Assembly: GCF_001544375.1 (NCBI RefSeq)
Contig: NZ_BCQJ01000013.1
Span: 1-51,830 of the forward strand
Direction: 5' to 3'
DNA length: 51,830 nucleotides
Source: Enterococcus canis NBRC 100695
Lineage (GTDB): Bacteria > Bacillota > Bacilli > Lactobacillales > Enterococcaceae
Made by a program: the position numbers and the translations under genes. Positions 1-9,088 of this stretch are shown in pieces. The first letter of the stretch is position 1; each line of letters starts with the position of its first letter. The notes under the pieces are model-generated. The model was not told the DNA's origin. It saw only the letters and a program-made list of their open reading frames with translations, and did not search any database.

Positions 1-22
1 GGATGTTTCTTTCCCAACATCA

Positions 23-35
23 TTGACAAAGAGCC
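23..35. repeat. Solo ISL3-type terminal repeat
   Basis: The 13-mer TTGACAAAGAGCC is identical to the ends of the MITE at 16735-16885 and to single copies at 43353 and 49435. The preceding bases 1-22 resemble 16899-16921. ISL3-family elements end in sequences of this kind (GGCTCTTTGTC outward). No transposase is attached, so this is a relic or the edge of an element outside the window. Confidence 0.6.
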
Positions 36-144
36 CTGAAATCGATAGTTACTTACACGGCTTTTCTTACACTCCCACTTCAACTAAAACCTAAATTTTA
101 TTTTTTATCTATAGTTTCTAACTTAGACCTTTCGCAAAAAGTTA

Positions 145-1728
145 TTATCTATATTTTTTCTTTTTATAAGCCAAGATAACAAACATACCTAATAAGACAA
201 GAATACCAATAATAATCAATGCATCATTATTTTTTTCTCCCGTTTTAGGTAAACTAGTATTTGAATTTGATAAATTTTTATTACTCGAAGAACGAACTCG
301 ATTAGCTGGTTCACTCATATCTTTTTCTTTCGGCACCGCCGGTGTCACTACAACCGTCTGTGCTTTATCTCCAGGATTTTTATGCTCTACTACATGCTTT
401 TCTTCTGGAGTATTATCTTTATTCTTATCTACTAAGTCTTCTTTTGAAGTTGCTGTTTCATACACTACATACGTTTTACCTGCTTCTAAACCAGTTACTT
501 GACCAAATGCTAACTGCCATTCCCCTTTGCCTTCTTTTGACACAGTGAATTCTTTTGTTGCTGTTGCTTTGGCAGTTCCTACTACTTGATCCTCTTTCAC
601 CTCATACAGCTCACCGGTCACACTGTATACTTTTTCTGGGACTAATCCTTCATAAATAATTGTATCGATTACTTCTATACCAGCTACCGCTCTCCCTGCA
701 GTCACTTCTGCCGCTTTTGTTGTACTAGCAGTTATATTGTCTGCTTTAACAGTTGTACGTAACGTTCCTGTCGGATTGACATATTCTGTTTCATCCGTTA
801 CTGTCAATTGATTATTGGCTGCTGCTACTTTATTTCCATTTGCATCTTTTACTGTTACTGTTCCATCTGTATTTACTGTAAATGTAATATCCGTTACCAC
901 TACGTAGCCTTTTGGTGCAGCTTCTTCATGAAATACATAATCTCCTGGTAACAGGCTTAATTCGTGATTTTTCCCTGCTTCTGATGTCCAACTTGCTACT
1001 TCTTTGTTACCTTGATTGATTTGGATCTTAGCACCAGCAATCTCTTCTCCACCAAGATTTACTTTACTGATTACTATATCTTTTTCTTTCAAGACATCTG
1101 GTTGATCTATGTCGATATGAATTACATTCTGAGTAGGGGTTGCTCTTCCACGAATATATTTAAAAATCCTAACATGAACTTGTGCTAATTGATCAGAATT
1201 CAGTGGGTTAGCTATTGCTTTTTGATAAAGATATTTGCCTTCTTCTGATTTTTTATTTCCAGCATAGAAACTAGCGTTGCTATATAAACCATTCGTGAAT
1301 TCCCAAATTGCATCCTGTATTTGCTTATAAGTGTACCCTTCTATTATTCCATAATAGTACACTCCCTTAATATAATTAAAAATCTCTCCAGGTGTCTTAT
1401 ACGGTAATCTATTAAGTTTTGCTTCACTTAATACTATAAGGTCAAAAAGATTTTGTGAATTATCACGTTGTAACTCCTCATACTTCAATGCATTATTTTC
1501 TGAATTCGCTCCGCTTATTACTTTATCTAAATCTATACAAAATCCATCGATTATTTCTCCCCCATTGATTGGTTTCACTACAATTTGATTGTTGGAATCC
1601 ATCCACACATTATGAGTAATATTCTCTGCCGCATAAGCTGCTATAGGACAGATTGCAGAAAAAATGATATTAGCAATCACTATAGCACACATTATAAATC
1701 TAGATAATACTCGATTTACTATCTCCAT
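145..1728 (-). CDS. Thioester-domain, VaFE-repeat LPxTG surface adhesin
   Basis: A 527-residue cell-wall anchored protein, probably a fimbria-like adhesin. An N-terminal hydrophobic signal peptide (about residues 10-34) precedes a thioester domain. Cys64 in GFCIDLD and Gln138 in the IQDAIWEF motif are the pair expected to form the internal Cys-Gln thioester that bonds covalently to host targets. A Cna-B/SpaA-like domain follows (about 215-315), then a VaFE-type domain (about 320-440), a short linker and LPKTG with a membrane helix and basic tail for sortase. The start at 1728 has GAGGAGGAG eight bases upstream. The 270-bp leader carries a GCAGA repeat ORF and a terminator, so expression is probably phase-variable. 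No pilin or sortase gene lies next to it inside the window. The domain calls rest on sequence pattern; the ligand is unknown. Confidence 0.9.
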   Translation of the reverse strand: MEIVNRVLSRFIMCAIVIANIIFSAICPIAAYAAENITHNVWMDSNNQIVVKPINGGEIIDGFCIDLDKVISGANSENNALKYEELQRDNSQNLFDLIVLSEAKLNRLPYKTPGEIFNYIKGVYYYGIIEGYTYKQIQDAIWEFTNGLYSNASFYAGNKKSEEGKYLYQKAIANPLNSDQLAQVHVRIFKYIRGRATPTQNVIHIDIDQPDVLKEKDIVISKVNLGGEEIAGAKIQINQGNKEVASWTSEAGKNHELSLLPGDYVFHEEAAPKGYVVVTDITFTVNTDGTVTVKDANGNKVAAANNQLTVTDETEYVNPTGTLRTTVKADNITASTTKAAEVTAGRAVAGIEVIDTIIYEGLVPEKVYSVTGELYEVKEDQVVGTAKATATKEFTVSKEGKGEWQLAFGQVTGLEAGKTYVVYETATSKEDLVDKNKDNTPEEKHVVEHKNPGDKAQTVVVTPAVPKEKDMSEPANRVRSSSNKNLSNSNTSLPKTGEKNNDALIIIGILVLLGMFVILAYKKKKYR

Positions 1729-1778
1729 TCATTCTCCTCCTCATAAATATAAATAGTAACCATAAACATTTTTATATT

Positions 1779-1799
1779 TTACATACGACCACCTCCTTT
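1779..1799 (-). promoter_or_regulatory. Perfect ribosome binding site driving an AUG-UAA start-stop
   Basis: On the minus strand AAAGGAGGTGG is followed after a short spacer by ATG TAA. The extended frame of the repeat leader ORF also ends at TAA (1798-1800), directly on this ribosome site. It lies about 50 bases before the adhesin start. It could catch ribosomes leaving the leader, or it may be a relic start. Confidence 0.5.
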
Positions 1800-1821
1800 A
1801 AAAACACGTATTTTTAAAATC

Positions 1822-1873
1822 AAAAAAACAAGCAAAATCTGTCTCGTTCATAAAGACAGATTTTGCTTGTTTT
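1822..1873 (-). terminator. Leader intrinsic terminator (attenuator)
   Basis: Perfect 19-bp stem (1825-1843 pairing with 1855-1873), 11-base loop, then seven T on the minus strand. It sits between the repeat leader ORF and the adhesin gene, so by default it should stop transcription before the adhesin. A ribosome translating through the stem would prevent it from folding. Confidence 0.85.
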
Positions 1874-1880
1874 ACGTACA

Positions 1881-2105
<225 letters not shown>

Positions 2106-2149
2106 TAGGGTTCTAAGGATCTTACAAACCTATTTACGTACGCTACTTT

Positions 2150-2420
2150 GATACATATCGGCGTGCCCAGTTTGTCTCTACCGTATAGCTCATTTAAGAC
2201 CACAATACTACGTCATTTTCTGTCATGATTTGCGCCCCAAGTAAGAAGGTCCTACGCCTTTTATCGCCATAACTACAGGATAATCTGGCAATTGCGCAGC
2301 TGGGTGATTCATCTACAAGCGTAACTGCTCAATAATCCTAGAAAGAGTGTTTAACAATTCGATTGTTTGCATCATCAAATTTTTGGTCATTTTGTCTTTA
2401 GGGAAAAAGAGCGATCATTT
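2150..2420 (-). pseudogene. Decayed IS110-family transposase remnant
   Basis: In the minus strand, broken by stops, I read MQTIELLNTLSRIIEQLRL, then MNHPAAQLPDYPVVMAIKGV followed by GPSYLG. The PDYPVVMA-KGVGPSLG pattern is the start of the C-terminal Transposase_20 (helix-hairpin-helix) domain of IS110/IS1111 transposases. It is a different element from the one at 19292-20478. No intact ends were recognised. Confidence 0.5.
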
Positions 2421-2986
2421 TTTTAGAGCATTCAAAATTAATGTGAGTTTATCTTGAGAAAGTCGTAATCTTTACACACAGCGCAAAAGTACATTGCCGA
2501 TTCAATTTGCTGTAGTGTGACACGAACGTACTGAAAAACAGCAGTTCAACCTGCATAAAACAAACGCTGTAGATGAGCAGTTGGTTGGTAGACTAAATAT
2601 GGCGCGAAAGTTCAAAAAAGGAGTACCTAACCAAGAGTGTCATATAAACCGTGTAAGGAACCATCAGTCCAAAGCAAGTGGTTGCTTAACGGTTTTTCTT
2701 AATAACTTTGAGGCTGAGAGAAAAGTGTTTAGCCCCAAGAAATAAGAAAGAATTTCCGAAGGAACTGCTTTTGTCACACCTCATTTCCAAAGTCATTAAA
2801 CAAAAGAACAAACAAGACTAGAATGAATTGTTTGCTCTAAATAAATCATTTTACTTTTTATTCCAGATCAATTATTTACAATACTTTCTGCTGATTACTT
2901 AAATACATAAATCGTTGGTAAGGTGCTTGATAGCATTTTGCAAGATCTCAAGGGTGATAAATAGCTTTAACTTGATTCGTTTTTCT
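2421..2986. other. Non-coding stretch, nothing recognised
   Basis: No ORF with a ribosome site and no recognisable protein fragment on either strand. Probably decayed insertion-sequence DNA continuing from 2150-2420. Confidence 0.5.
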
Positions 2987-3690
2987 CTAATTATTTAATA
3001 GTTTAAGATCATTTCTCCCAGCTATTACACGGAACATTGCACCATATACTGGGTGGGCCCTTACCAAAATTGAGTACTTCAATTTCAATTTGAAAAACAT
3101 CCGCAAACAATTGTAGCCAAAAAGGATTTTTTGTTATACCGCCTGTAATGCGAAAAGTTTCAATCGATTTCGATTGTTTATCATCCATATTTTCATAAAC
3201 ATTTTTTAGTGAAAAAACAATGCCTTTCATAATTGAGCGAACAATATCATCACGATTATGATAGGCGCGTAAACCAATTAACGATTCACTCAGCGTTGGA
3301 TCAAAATAAGGATTTCTTTCTTCAAATAAATATGGTAAAAAATTAATACCTCTACTACCAACTGGACTTTGCTCAGCCAATTCAGTAAATGTTTCAAATG
3401 ATTCTTCTGGTGCAACGATTCTTTTAAAACACTCCAATGAATATTCAGCAGCAAGCGTTACATCCATTTTATAATTCACATTCGATATAATAGAATTAAA
3501 ATGATGGTATTTACCTAATTCAGTTAGATTTTTGTCCGTTTCATAGATCAAGACTACTCCTGAAGTTCCTACAGGAATTAATCTTTGTAAATCTTGATCA
3601 GAAATATTTGCATAAGCACCGCAAACATTGTTTGCTCCACCTAAAACAAGTTCTACTTTACTTGTTAAATAGACAAGACGATAGAATAGG
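2987..3690 (-). pseudogene. FGGY-family sugar kinase fragment (xylulokinase/gluconokinase type)
   Basis: The C-terminal half of an ATP-dependent sugar kinase. From about 3690 the frame reads through VELVLGGANNVCGAYANI, then PVGTSGVVLIYETD, FRITGGITKNPFWLQLFADV and EIEVLNFGKG, all typical of the FGGY actin-like fold. Near 3050 the frame breaks. The correct continuation, AHPVYGAMFRVIAGRNDLK, is in the next frame and stops at 2987. An in-frame TAG cuts it off at about 3693 and the N-terminal domain is missing. Truncation plus frameshift make it non-functional. The exact sugar cannot be told from the remaining half. Confidence 0.8.
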
Positions 3691-3789
3691 ACTTTCTATG
3701 TTGTTAGGTATAATGTGAGAATTATTTCAATATGACATAATTGAGATTTCTCAAAAGCAACTTAAAATTATTTAGAGAAAGGAGAAATT

Positions 3790-4453
3790 ATGAAAAGAAT
3801 AATTAAAATATTTTTGTTTTTCAGGCGTTTTATTAATAGGTTTAGGTACTTTTTTAGTGCTGGAGCAAGTGTATATGCCTATGATTTAGAAGATCAGTTA
3901 CTATTTGAATCTGATGTTACTACAACAAGTGAAGATCAATCACAATTGAGATTATTGCTAAGCGATGTAGAAAAATATATAGACTTCAATGGAGATAAAT
4001 TTTTAATGTTGAGAATGCTCTTGCCAACAATGTAAGTCAATAAGTGATTGCTATTGGAGAAACTTATAATGATATGCTTAATGACGAATGTCAAGGAAAC
4101 ATAGGGAATATTAACAGAAAAAACGTGCTATAATTAATGGTTTGTCTCATTATGGAAATTGGTGTGGTAAAGGAAATAATAGTAAGAAACCTATAGATGT
4201 ATTAGATGGACAATGTAAAAAGCATGCTAAGTGTTGTGAATCTAATGGTCAATGGAATTCTGAATGTGACAAACAGTTAGTTTGGAATATTGCAAAAAGC
4301 TTTGGTGCTATAAATAAAATTGATTGGCATGCTAGAACCTATGCTGTGGCTGCAAAAGTATTGTTTGCGGAAAAAGTTGGAGGAACAACATTGTTAAAAC
4401 ACCAATTCCTGCATTGGCACCATTTTTACCATAGGAGAGTATCTAATGATTAG
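3790..4453 (+). pseudogene. Broken secreted phospholipase A2-like gene
   Basis: Opens with GGAG and ATG at 3790 and a basic, hydrophobic signal-like start (MKRIIKIFLFF; the continuation GVLLIGLGTF is in another frame). SAGASVYAYDLEDQLLFESD and a broken middle (VIAIGETYNDMLNDECQGN) follow, then SHYGNWCGKGNN, KPIDVLDGQCKKHAKCC and NSECDKQLVWNIAKSFG. Cys-rich HYGNWCG with D--C--H-KC is the bacterial phospholipase A2-like pattern. The usual catalytic His-Asp pair reads His-Ala here. At least three frame changes and stops separate the parts, so no full protein is made. Confidence 0.6.
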
Positions 4454-4651
4454 TAATTGGAAAAGTAGTGATTTACTAACGAAAGTCGGACTAGCTATTG
4501 CGGGGTATGTTTTCTATTATCTAAAAAATGGAAGTATGCTGTGATTTTTACATTTGACTGTATTGTCCTATTCACTATAACCTTAGGATTATCTGAAGCA
4601 CTTTGGTATTACTTAGATAAATATTTTAATATTGATATTTCTAACAGATAA
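4446..4651 (+). pseudogene. Frameshifted small membrane protein
   Basis: ATG at 4446 overlaps the end of the phospholipase-like gene. It reads MISNWKSSDLLTKVGLAIAG and stops at 4541-4543. The next frame continues through VIFTFDCIVLFTITLGLSE and ALWYYLDKYFNIDISNR to TAA at about 4651. Restored, it is a protein of about 67 residues with two membrane helices. It may be the immunity or accessory partner of the upstream gene, but I do not recognise the family. Confidence 0.45.
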
Positions 4652-5183
4652 AATATTGTTGAAGAAAATAGTTGTTATGCAATTTATAAAATGATTATGT
4701 ATCTAAAGGTTGATTATTGCTTATGTTGTCGCTTCTTTGATTTTTGAGGTGATACATATAGTTTTTAGAATGTTGAAAAAAATATATTTATTTATTCGTT
4801 TGTTAATGTTTTTTATCAACGTTAATTAGTATAGCACAAAAAATCATCAGATTTCAGCAAACATTGGTGGATTGTATTGCAATAGCACATATTGCTGCAA
4901 AAGTAATCAAGAGAGAGCCCTTGTTTTTAGAACCTTTCGTCATCTTCATATGCGAGGTCTGATTCAACAGAATCTTTGCGACCCCATTTGAGCGAAGAAA
5001 AACAAAAAGAAAAAAAGAAAACGCCGAAGCATTTCCTTTCAGTGATTTAATGGAGACCACGCCATTGACTTAGAGCCTAAATTTTTCAATACTATCTTGA
5101 TTAAATTTCGCATAGTATGCTATTCTATGCAATAAAAGAGCAGCGGGTTTCCTTGAAAGACTTCCCCAAGCTTCTGGAACCGG
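4652..5183. other. Non-coding stretch with relic repeat ends
   Basis: No supported gene. Around 5066-5076 lies TTGACTTAGAGCC, a mutated form of the ISL3-type end seen elsewhere in the window. The ORF on the minus strand at 4854-5060 has no ribosome site and low-complexity composition. Confidence 0.4.
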
Positions 5184-5432
5184 CTACTCTTTTTCTGGAG
5201 TGATGTTGTTTACAACATCTAATATATTATATGTTACATAGAATCCTTGTTTTTTGCAACTAATTGCTAATCGTTTTTTACTCTTCTTAACGTTACTTAT
5301 TTTAATCAATATAATTAGTAATCCAGTATTGATTTTTGATAACGTTTTATCCAAAAACCAAAATTCTCGCGACTTTAGTTGCTTAGATGAACCCGCTTGA
5401 TTGAAGGATAGCTCTGACTTTTCAATCAGCAT
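5184..5432 (-). pseudogene. Unknown gene remnant ending ITPEKE
   Basis: 82 codons open, no ribosome site. The C-terminal NILDVVNNITPEKE followed by stop is repeated at about 16988-17030 as LIDAVSSITPEKE and stop, in a second decayed copy. Conservation of the protein ends suggests that both derive from one real gene. The family is not recognised. Confidence 0.3.
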
Positions 5433-5448
5433 GTATTAAGCCTATGCA

Positions 5449-6102
5449 TTATGAATCAATTACTCTTCCGTGATTAAGTTTCACAATACGATCACCTTCC
5501 TTAGCAACTGTCTCATCATGTGTCACTACAATAATGGTCGAGCCTTGGTTATGTGCTTTACGTAGTAAGCTTAAGACATTTTTTTCATTTTCTTCATCCA
5601 AATTACCAGTTGGCTCATCCGCCAAAATTAGACGCGGAGAATTAATAATTGCGCGAGCAAAACAAACCCTTTGCTGCTCACCACCAGATAATTGTTTTGG
5701 AAAATGGTACATGCGATTCTCTAATCCAACAGATTTCATGGTTTCAATAACCTCTTTTTTATCAACAATGCTATGATAGTATTGAGCGAGCATCACATTC
5801 TCAAGAGCATTTAAATAGGGAACCAAATGAAATTGTTGAAAAACAAAACCAATCTTATCCCGACGAATAGCAGTTAATTCTTTAGGCTTTAATTGGGTTA
5901 TTTCTTGATTGTCAAAAATAATCGTTCCTTCACTGGCATTGCTGATACAACCAATTATGTTTAACAACGTACTTTTCCCTGATCCAGAGGACCCTACAAT
6001 AGACACCCACTCCTTCTCGTAAACATCAAAATTAATTTTTGATAACGCATAAACATCTTTATATATTTTAGATACGTTCTTCATTTCCAGAATCTTTTTC
6101 AC
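5449..6102 (-). CDS. ABC transporter ATPase (MacB/LolD-like), iron operon
   Basis: A 217-residue ATP-binding subunit. Walker A GSSGSGKST (about 37-45), Q-loop FVFQQ, signature LSGGEQQR, Walker B LILADEP and the switch His in VVTHD are all present. It follows two FtsX-type permease genes with only a few bases between them, the usual MacB-type arrangement in which the ATPase drives movement of an extracytoplasmic domain rather than a channel. As last gene of the FTR1-P19 operon it corresponds to the ATPase of the fetMP-fetABCDEF and Campylobacter p19 clusters. How the ABC part helps iron uptake in such clusters is not settled. Confidence 0.9.
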   Translation of the reverse strand: MKKILEMKNVSKIYKDVYALSKINFDVYEKEWVSIVGSSGSGKSTLLNIIGCISNASEGTIIFDNQEITQLKPKELTAIRRDKIGFVFQQFHLVPYLNALENVMLAQYYHSIVDKKEVIETMKSVGLENRMYHFPKQLSGGEQQRVCFARAIINSPRLILADEPTGNLDEENEKNVLSLLRKAHNQGSTIIVVTHDETVAKEGDRIVKLNHGRVIDS

Positions 6103-6104
6103 TA

Positions 6105-7244
6105 TTATTCCCCCTTTAATATCTGCTCAATAGTTATTTTTTTTATCTTTCTTAGAGGAATTAATGTAGAAAAAAAGCTAATACACATCATTACACCTAG
6201 GACTAATAAAAAAACCCACCAATACAAGTGACTTTCTCTTAGAAAAAATGTTGCTGACACCCATTTTGTTCCCAAAATCCCACCAATAAGCCCTAGTACA
6301 TAGCCAATGCATGAAATTAATAGATTCTCACGCATAAACTCTTGGTAAATCATTGTTTCAAAAGCCCCTAGTGTTTTTTTCAAACTGATTTCTTTCCAAC
6401 GCTCAGAAATCATTGCATAAGATGTGGTGAATAAAATTAATGACACTAATAAAGCCACAAAAATCACAATAACTAAAAACAAACGCGCAATTTTTTTAAA
6501 CACTTTATCTTGCGCCTCACTAATTCGACTTGCTAAACGCGCTTCAATAGTGCCAAATTTTTTATTGATTGTTTGACTTAACTGAATGAGCTCATCTTTG
6601 TTTCCTTCTAAGTTTGCCTCAACCACATCCACTTCTCCCACCTGACCAAATAACTGATTACCACCAGACCAGTTCATAAAAAGGCTGTTTTCTTCGTTTC
6701 CTCCAGTAGTAACAATCCCACTTACAACGAAATTATCTGACTTTAATCGGGAATCCATATCTGTTTTATCTAAAATAGTCTGTAATTTAATAATGCTACC
6801 TACCTTAATTTCACTAAACTCAGCAATTTCTTTACCAATTAACAAATCATGGCTGGCTTTAGGCCACTTTCCCTCTACCCTCCAAGAAGTATTGTTCGCT
6901 TTTACTTGATTTATATCTGTTAAACTTAGTAAATAAGGCTGTTGGTTTAACGTAACTGTTTCATAATGGTACGGTGCCAAACCAACCAATTTCTCATCAC
7001 CAATGGTTTTTAACAAACTATCGACATCTTTTAAAGTCAAGGGACGTTTTGCGTCTTTTGATACAAAAATCATATTAGCACCATACGATCGAAAGGCACC
7101 AGAAAATTGATTAGGAATATCAAAATATAATGTTAGCAAGCTGAAAATAATTGCTGTTCCAATAATCAAAGATAACAAAGAAACTAAAAAACGTCCTCTT
7201 CGATTAAAAATAGCCTTAACAAGCAACTTTCTCCTCATGTTCAT
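6105..7244 (-). CDS. FtsX/MacB-type permease, iron operon
   Basis: 379 residues. One N-terminal helix (about 13-33), a MacB-like extracytoplasmic domain of some 210 residues, then three helices (about 253-275, 305-325, 338-360). The C-terminus KITIEQILKGE is characteristic of FtsX permeases. It starts four bases after the partner permease ends and runs almost directly into the ATPase gene. The two permeases likely form a heterodimer with the ATPase. Confidence 0.88.
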   Translation of the reverse strand: MNMRRKLLVKAIFNRRGRFLVSLLSLIIGTAIIFSLLTLYFDIPNQFSGAFRSYGANMIFVSKDAKRPLTLKDVDSLLKTIGDEKLVGLAPYHYETVTLNQQPYLLSLTDINQVKANNTSWRVEGKWPKASHDLLIGKEIAEFSEIKVGSIIKLQTILDKTDMDSRLKSDNFVVSGIVTTGGNEENSLFMNWSGGNQLFGQVGEVDVVEANLEGNKDELIQLSQTINKKFGTIEARLASRISEAQDKVFKKIARLFLVIVIFVALLVSLILFTTSYAMISERWKEISLKKTLGAFETMIYQEFMRENLLISCIGYVLGLIGGILGTKWVSATFFLRESHLYWWVFLLVLGVMMCISFFSTLIPLRKIKKITIEQILKGE

Positions 7245-7249
7245 TGAAC

Positions 7250-8539
7250 TTAGCTCCTTCCATGTAGCACATCTGCTGGGTTAAAAGTCCGTAAATAATG
7301 AATCGTTGGAATACTACCAATCACAGAAATAAACAAAATTAGCCCAATCGTTAAAGGAACCGAATAAATTGAAAACGGAACTCCCGAACCAAAGACAATA
7401 TGCCCAATAATTTGTGTTACGCCTTGCCCTAAAATAAAACCAATCACACCTGCCACACAATTGATCAAAAAAATACTTGAAAGTAATTCCCAACAAAGCA
7501 TGCCCATTGTAATACCAAGAGCTTCCTTCAGACCAACTTCAATATTTCGTGACATTAATGTAACGGATACTAGATTAGCCGCCCCAACTGCTGCACCTAG
7601 AACACTAATAATTGAAACGAAAATCAGAAGTAGCTTATTTTTCTCTAAAACTTTTCCTTCTGACTCAGCAATTCTTCTGACGGGTTTTGCAACCACATCT
7701 GGCATCACTTCTTGGATTTGATACGCAATGGAGCTAGCGTAAGCTGTGCAATACCAAATTTCCCTTTCCTTCACTGTTAATTGATTAGGATTAATTGCCG
7801 CTTTTTTGGCCAATTCATTATCTGGTGTCGTTAATGCGCTTACATCAAATTTAGAAACTTTGCCTGTATTACCAGACAATTGCTGAGCAACCCTTAAATT
7901 GACAAAAAGGCGTTGGTCATCCCCCTCACCAGAATGAAAAATCCCCTTGATTTCGAGCTTTTTTTCAGTTCCTATACCTTTCAAAACAATTATATCGCCA
8001 ATTTGCCAATTTTTATTTTTAGCTATACCTTCACCAACTAGGAGTCCTGTAAGATCGTTATCTTTTAACCAGGTTCCTTCTATCGCCCACCATTTTTTTA
8101 TTTTTGGAAGGCCTGTTACCATCGTATCATTATTGGTAAGCGTCAATTTTTTATTAAACCAAGTACCAACCATTTCTACCGGTTGATGAGTTTGATCTAT
8201 TTGTACTGAGGTTATTAAGTAAGGAGCAATATCCAAAATATTAAATCCCCAAAACATAGATTTTACCTTTATAATATCTTTTTCATTAATAAAACTGTCC
8301 CTTTGTTTCATATGTTTCTTGGTTCCATATAAATCGCTAATAATTTCTGTAGTTTTTGGTGTTACCTCGATGTTAGCCCCATAACTTTTTAATTCCAAAT
8401 TTATTTTCTCTTGAATACCAAGCATGGTTGACAGCATAGAGACCGATAGAGTGATACCAATAATGGTAGTCACACCTATCAGCAAGGAATGTCTCTTATT
8501 TCTGAAAATAGAGTGTATCATTATTTTTATTAAGAACAT
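7250..8539 (-). CDS. FtsX/MacB-type permease, iron operon
   Basis: 429 residues from the ATG at 8539, chosen because AAAGGAGG lies just upstream. A longer frame to 8608 lacks a ribosome site. One N-terminal helix, a large MacB-like extracellular domain, three C-terminal helices, and the FtsX ending FNPADVLHGRS. Paralogue of the next gene. It begins after a 549-bp gap that separates the permease-ATPase part from the FTR1-P19-DUF2318 part. Confidence 0.88.
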   Translation of the reverse strand: MFLIKIMIHSIFRNKRHSLLIGVTTIIGITLSVSMLSTMLGIQEKINLELKSYGANIEVTPKTTEIISDLYGTKKHMKQRDSFINEKDIIKVKSMFWGFNILDIAPYLITSVQIDQTHQPVEMVGTWFNKKLTLTNNDTMVTGLPKIKKWWAIEGTWLKDNDLTGLLVGEGIAKNKNWQIGDIIVLKGIGTEKKLEIKGIFHSGEGDDQRLFVNLRVAQQLSGNTGKVSKFDVSALTTPDNELAKKAAINPNQLTVKEREIWYCTAYASSIAYQIQEVMPDVVAKPVRRIAESEGKVLEKNKLLLIFVSIISVLGAAVGAANLVSVTLMSRNIEVGLKEALGITMGMLCWELLSSIFLINCVAGVIGFILGQGVTQIIGHIVFGSGVPFSIYSVPLTIGLILFISVIGSIPTIHYLRTFNPADVLHGRS

Positions 8540-9088
8540 CTCCTTGCCTCCTTTCAATAAATATATTCTAAAATGATTATCTTTCTTGCTTGCTCTTATT
8601 AAAAGCAATAAGTAACAAAATTCTTTGCAGAATACGTTTCAATATTCGTGATTTCTCATTTTTAATAGAGCAAAAAAAGAACTGGCAACGAGAACCTTCT
8701 AGCCACACCTATGACATCCATGTAAAAAACTAGCACCCAAGAGATTATTAATACTCCTAACGTGCTAGTTGTTTCGATTATGATACGATTTTGGATACTG
8801 TAAAATATAGGTGCCATCTTTCCAAAATCAGTCATCCTATGCTTCAAGATTTTCACTTAAAATATAAAGAGGAAACCAAAACAACAACACAAATATCTAT
8901 CTTAACTATGAGAAGCTTTCCGCAATTAATGATAAACTACCATGAAACTCACCAGCCTAATCAGACACAACATTAAAATTGTTTACAGGAGGGAGCTGCA
9001 ATACTGTTAACATGAATCTTTTTTGAAATTGGTCATTGTCAGATTTTGTTCAGTCCCCCCTCAAAGTTTACCAATTAATGTTATTAGG
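8540..9088. other. 549-bp gap inside the iron operon, with a hairpin
   Basis: No supported gene. An inverted repeat AACTAGCAC (8729-8737) / GTGCTAGTT (8762-8770) could be a weak terminator or processing site between the FTR1-P19-DUF2318 part and the ABC part. The plus-strand ORF at 8791-8976 has no ribosome site. Confidence 0.45.

Noticed and set aside
4854..5060. 68-residue minus-strand ORF MVSIKSLKGNAS
   Set aside because: No ribosome site, no family pattern and no conserved neighbour.
5190..5225. Hairpin GATGTTG/CAACATC with apparent compensating change at 16998 (GATGCTG/CAGCATC), suggesting a conserved RNA
   Set aside because: The same bases encode DVVNNITPEKE and DAVSSITPEKE followed by stop. 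Protein conservation explains the pattern better than an RNA.
7461..8186. Plus-strand ORFs inside the permease genes
   Set aside because: Antisense shadows of intact FtsX-type permeases.
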